This document shows positions 8,799 through 9,781 of a stretch of DNA of 9,781 nucleotides, one piece after another. Below the pieces are notes generated by a model. The model did not search any database. It saw nothing but the letters and a program-made list of their open reading frames with translations, and was not told where the DNA came from. Each line of letters begins with the position of its first letter. Position 1 is the stretch's first letter. Origin of the DNA: an uncultured Eubacteriales bacterium. GTDB lineage: Bacteria > Bacillota_A > Clostridia > Oscillospirales > Acutalibacteraceae. The position numbers and the translations under genes are program-made. The stretch covers positions 1 through 9,781 of the forward strand of contig CAKSGI010000060.1 of NCBI GenBank assembly GCA_934454005.1, written 5' to 3'.

Positions 8799-8827
8799 AT
8801 TATAACATACACAATCTGTGTATGCAA
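8799..8827 (-). promoter_or_regulatory. Promoter of the XRE repressor gene
   Basis: On the minus strand TTGCAT (8827-8822), exactly 17 bp, then consensus TATAAT (8804-8799). Transcription would start near 8792, giving a leader of about 40 bases. The spacer is almost entirely occupied by the palindrome at 8806-8824. Confidence 0.85.
8806..8824. promoter_or_regulatory. Operator O1, perfect palindrome in the XRE promoter spacer
   Basis: CATACACA-ATC-TGTGTATG is a perfect 8-3-8 inverted repeat. It fills the space between the -10 and -35 boxes and overlaps the -35, the classic geometry for an autorepressor that blocks RNA polymerase. Binding by the XRE protein is inferred from position and symmetry. 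Confidence 0.8.
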
Positions 8828-8890
8828 GTAGAATTTTATAATAATTATTATTAATTTTATAAAAAAATAGTAATTTTTTGCAAAAATCTG

Positions 8891-8919
8891 TTGACTAATA
8901 TAGAATTAAGTGATAACAT
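8891..8919 (+). promoter_or_regulatory. Predicted promoter of the 71-residue/sigma-like operon
   Basis: TTGACT (8891-8896), a 17-bp spacer, then TAACAT (8914-8919). The -35 matches consensus at five of six positions and the -10 at four of six. The start site would fall near 8926, giving a leader of roughly 120 bases that contains a G-rich ribosome-binding-like sequence (8959-8965) and the second operator (9017-9031). Confidence 0.55.
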
Positions 8920-9016
8920 CATGTTTATAGGATTAATTTTGTTTAAATTTATAATTTTGGGAGGGTGTTTTACTGAATTATTATTTTAAAAATTTTGGAT
9001 GTTGCATAATATTATC

Positions 9017-9031
9017 TACACGTTTCGTGTA
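9017..9031. promoter_or_regulatory. Operator O2, palindrome before the 71-residue gene
   Basis: TACACG-TTT-CGTGTA is a perfect 6-3-6 inverted repeat. It shares the pattern TACACR-N3-YGTGTA, including the 3-base centre, with O1 at 8806-8824. It lies between the predicted plus-strand promoter and the ribosome binding site at about 9037, so a bound protein could block elongating or initiating polymerase. A TATTAT at 9010-9015 might be a closer -10 box but has no good -35. Confidence 0.65.
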
Positions 9032-9048
9032 AGAAAAGGAAGTGCGCT

Positions 9049-9264
9049 ATGGATTATCAAAAGTGGTCGGAACAGTACTATATTCAGGAAATTAGTTTAA
9101 AAAACTATATAAAAAAATTAAAAAATGATGCAAAAGTTAAAGGACCTACAGATGCAGGAGATATTTACTATAGAATATCTATACTTTATTCAATGTATTT
9201 AGAAGTTAAACATATAGGTAAATATCTAAAAGGGCTTGAGAGGAGAGAAAGAAATGAGGAATAA
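9049..9264 (+). CDS. Small helical hypothetical protein, 71 residues
   Basis: I do not recognise a named family. The protein is small, has no signal or membrane segment, and looks almost wholly alpha-helical: MDYQKWSEQYYIQEISLKNY, a Lys-rich stretch around 20-32, a short break at GPTDAGD, then IYYRISILYSMYLEVKHIGK and a charged tail RRERNEE. ATG 9049 follows AGGAAG at 9037-9042 with 6 bases between. It overlaps the next gene by 11 bp, so the two are almost certainly co-translated and probably work together. Small helical proteins encoded just before a sigma-like protein could be partners or antagonists of it, but that is inference from context only. Confidence 0.75.
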   Translation: MDYQKWSEQYYIQEISLKNYIKKLKNDAKVKGPTDAGDIYYRISILYSMYLEVKHIGKYLKGLERRERNEE

Positions 9265-9559
9265 ACCTCTTTCGTTAAATAATTTTACAGAGTCATTGTT
9301 AGGATATGAAAATTACCAGAGGGATAGATTTGATGATAACAGCGAATACAAAAAAATGTTGGAAGTTTTAGTTCAGGCGATTGATGGAGAACTTACAGAT
9401 AGACAAAAACAATGTGTTATTTTATATTATGGAAAACAGTTTACGCTCAAAGCAATAGCATCGAGTCTTGGTATTTCAGAGTCTACGGTATCCAGGCATT
9501 TAAAAAAATCTAGAAAAAGATTAGAAAAAGTTTTAAAATATTATTTTAGCAATCTGTAA
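9254..9559 (+). CDS. Sigma-70 region 4-like DNA-binding protein, 101 residues
   Basis: A small cytosolic protein with an N-terminal segment of unknown function (1-45) and a C-terminal sigma region 4-type helix-turn-helix at about 47-95: ELTDRQKQCVILYYGKQFTL, KAIASSLGISESTVSRHLKK, SRKRLEKVL. It lacks sigma region 2, so it cannot be a complete sigma factor. It probably acts as a DNA-binding regulator or as half of a split activator. I choose ATG 9254 rather than TTG 9236 because AGGAGAG (9241-9247) stands 6 bases before the ATG and overlaps the longer version. The start overlaps the preceding gene by 11 bp. Similar small proteins occur in Firmicute integrative elements and prophages as regulators of element genes, but no such target genes follow within the window. 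Confidence 0.83.
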   Translation: MRNKPLSLNNFTESLLGYENYQRDRFDDNSEYKKMLEVLVQAIDGELTDRQKQCVILYYGKQFTLKAIASSLGISESTVSRHLKKSRKRLEKVLKYYFSNL

Positions 9560-9665
9560 ATCTAAAGTAAATCGGTGCGAGTTATTTCAGAATATGGCTG
9601 CAAAAAATTTTAATTCAAGAAGGTTTCGGAGAAAGATATAGAAGTTTTATACATCATTTAATAAA

Positions 9666-9707
9666 AATTTAAGCAACACAATTCCATAGGAATATGCTGC
9701 TTAAATT
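9666..9707 (-). terminator. Bipartite hairpin, probable terminator of a minus-strand gene
   Basis: AATTTAAGCA (9666-9675) and TGCTTAAATT (9698-9707) form a 10-bp outer stem. Inside it ATTCC (9681-9685) and GGAAT (9689-9693) form a second stem. On the minus strand the outer stem runs into a T-rich tail (TTTATTAAAT), whereas the plus side is followed by ATAAACATT. It is therefore best placed to end a minus-strand transcript entering from beyond 9781, and it could also stop the sigma-like operon. Confidence 0.55.
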
Positions 9708-9781
9708 ATAAACATTATTTATTATAATTGTGGTATTGTTACATTATACAACATGCATAAATATTACAGCAGTTGTTACAA

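Noticed and set aside
8921..8989. 22-codon hydrophobic frame MFIGLILFKFIILGG... upstream of the 71-residue gene
   Set aside because: It has no ribosome binding site, and its ATG lies at or before the predicted transcription start. AT-rich DNA readily gives such hydrophobic frames.

Overview
The window is AT-rich chromosomal DNA from a low-GC Firmicute, most likely a Clostridia member (Oscillospiraceae/Ruminococcus-like). That placement is inferred from protein style, the DapL route to lysine and base composition. It rests on no search.

Layout. 1-990 is the 3' part of ftsZ (cell division GTPase). It is followed by a hairpin and, on the opposite strand, a tRNA-Val(GAC) gene with its own promoter and terminator. 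cysK (O-acetylserine sulfhydrylase) starts divergently from that tRNA, at a TTG codon. 2192-2915 is a scar of a lost mobile element. It is visibly richer in GC than its flanks (29 of 60 bases at 2401-2460, against 8 of 60 at 3421-3480). It holds an unrecognised open-frame relic, two broken pieces of tyrosine recombinase in opposite orientations, and three strong hairpins.

A four-gene operon runs from 3003 to 8137: dapF, pyrG, dapL and a lipoprotein resembling family 1 ABC solute-binding proteins. A promoter (2916-2944) precedes it. The joints are tight: a 4-bp overlap, then gaps of 2 and 16 bp. DapL makes LL-diaminopimelate and DapF epimerises it to the meso form for lysine and peptidoglycan. 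PyrG makes CTP. The lipoprotein has no permease or ATPase beside it. A possible terminator for this transcript lies at 8400-8431, inside the 3' end of the next gene, which runs the other way.

From 8373 to about 9560 lies a compact regulatory module: an XRE-family repressor on the minus strand and, divergently, a 71-residue helical protein overlapping a 101-residue sigma-region-4-like DNA-binding protein. Two palindromes of the same design (TACACR, three bases, YGTGTA) lie in the intergenic region. One sits between the -35 and -10 of the repressor's promoter, the other just upstream of the 71-residue gene. This predicts a repressor that controls both itself and the sigma-like operon. The last 220 bases hold no complete gene, only a hairpin that looks like a minus-strand terminator and the possible tail of a minus-strand gene entering from beyond the window.

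Most of the window is ordinary housekeeping DNA. The parts worth a second look are the integrase scar and the XRE/71-residue/sigma-like module with its paired operators.
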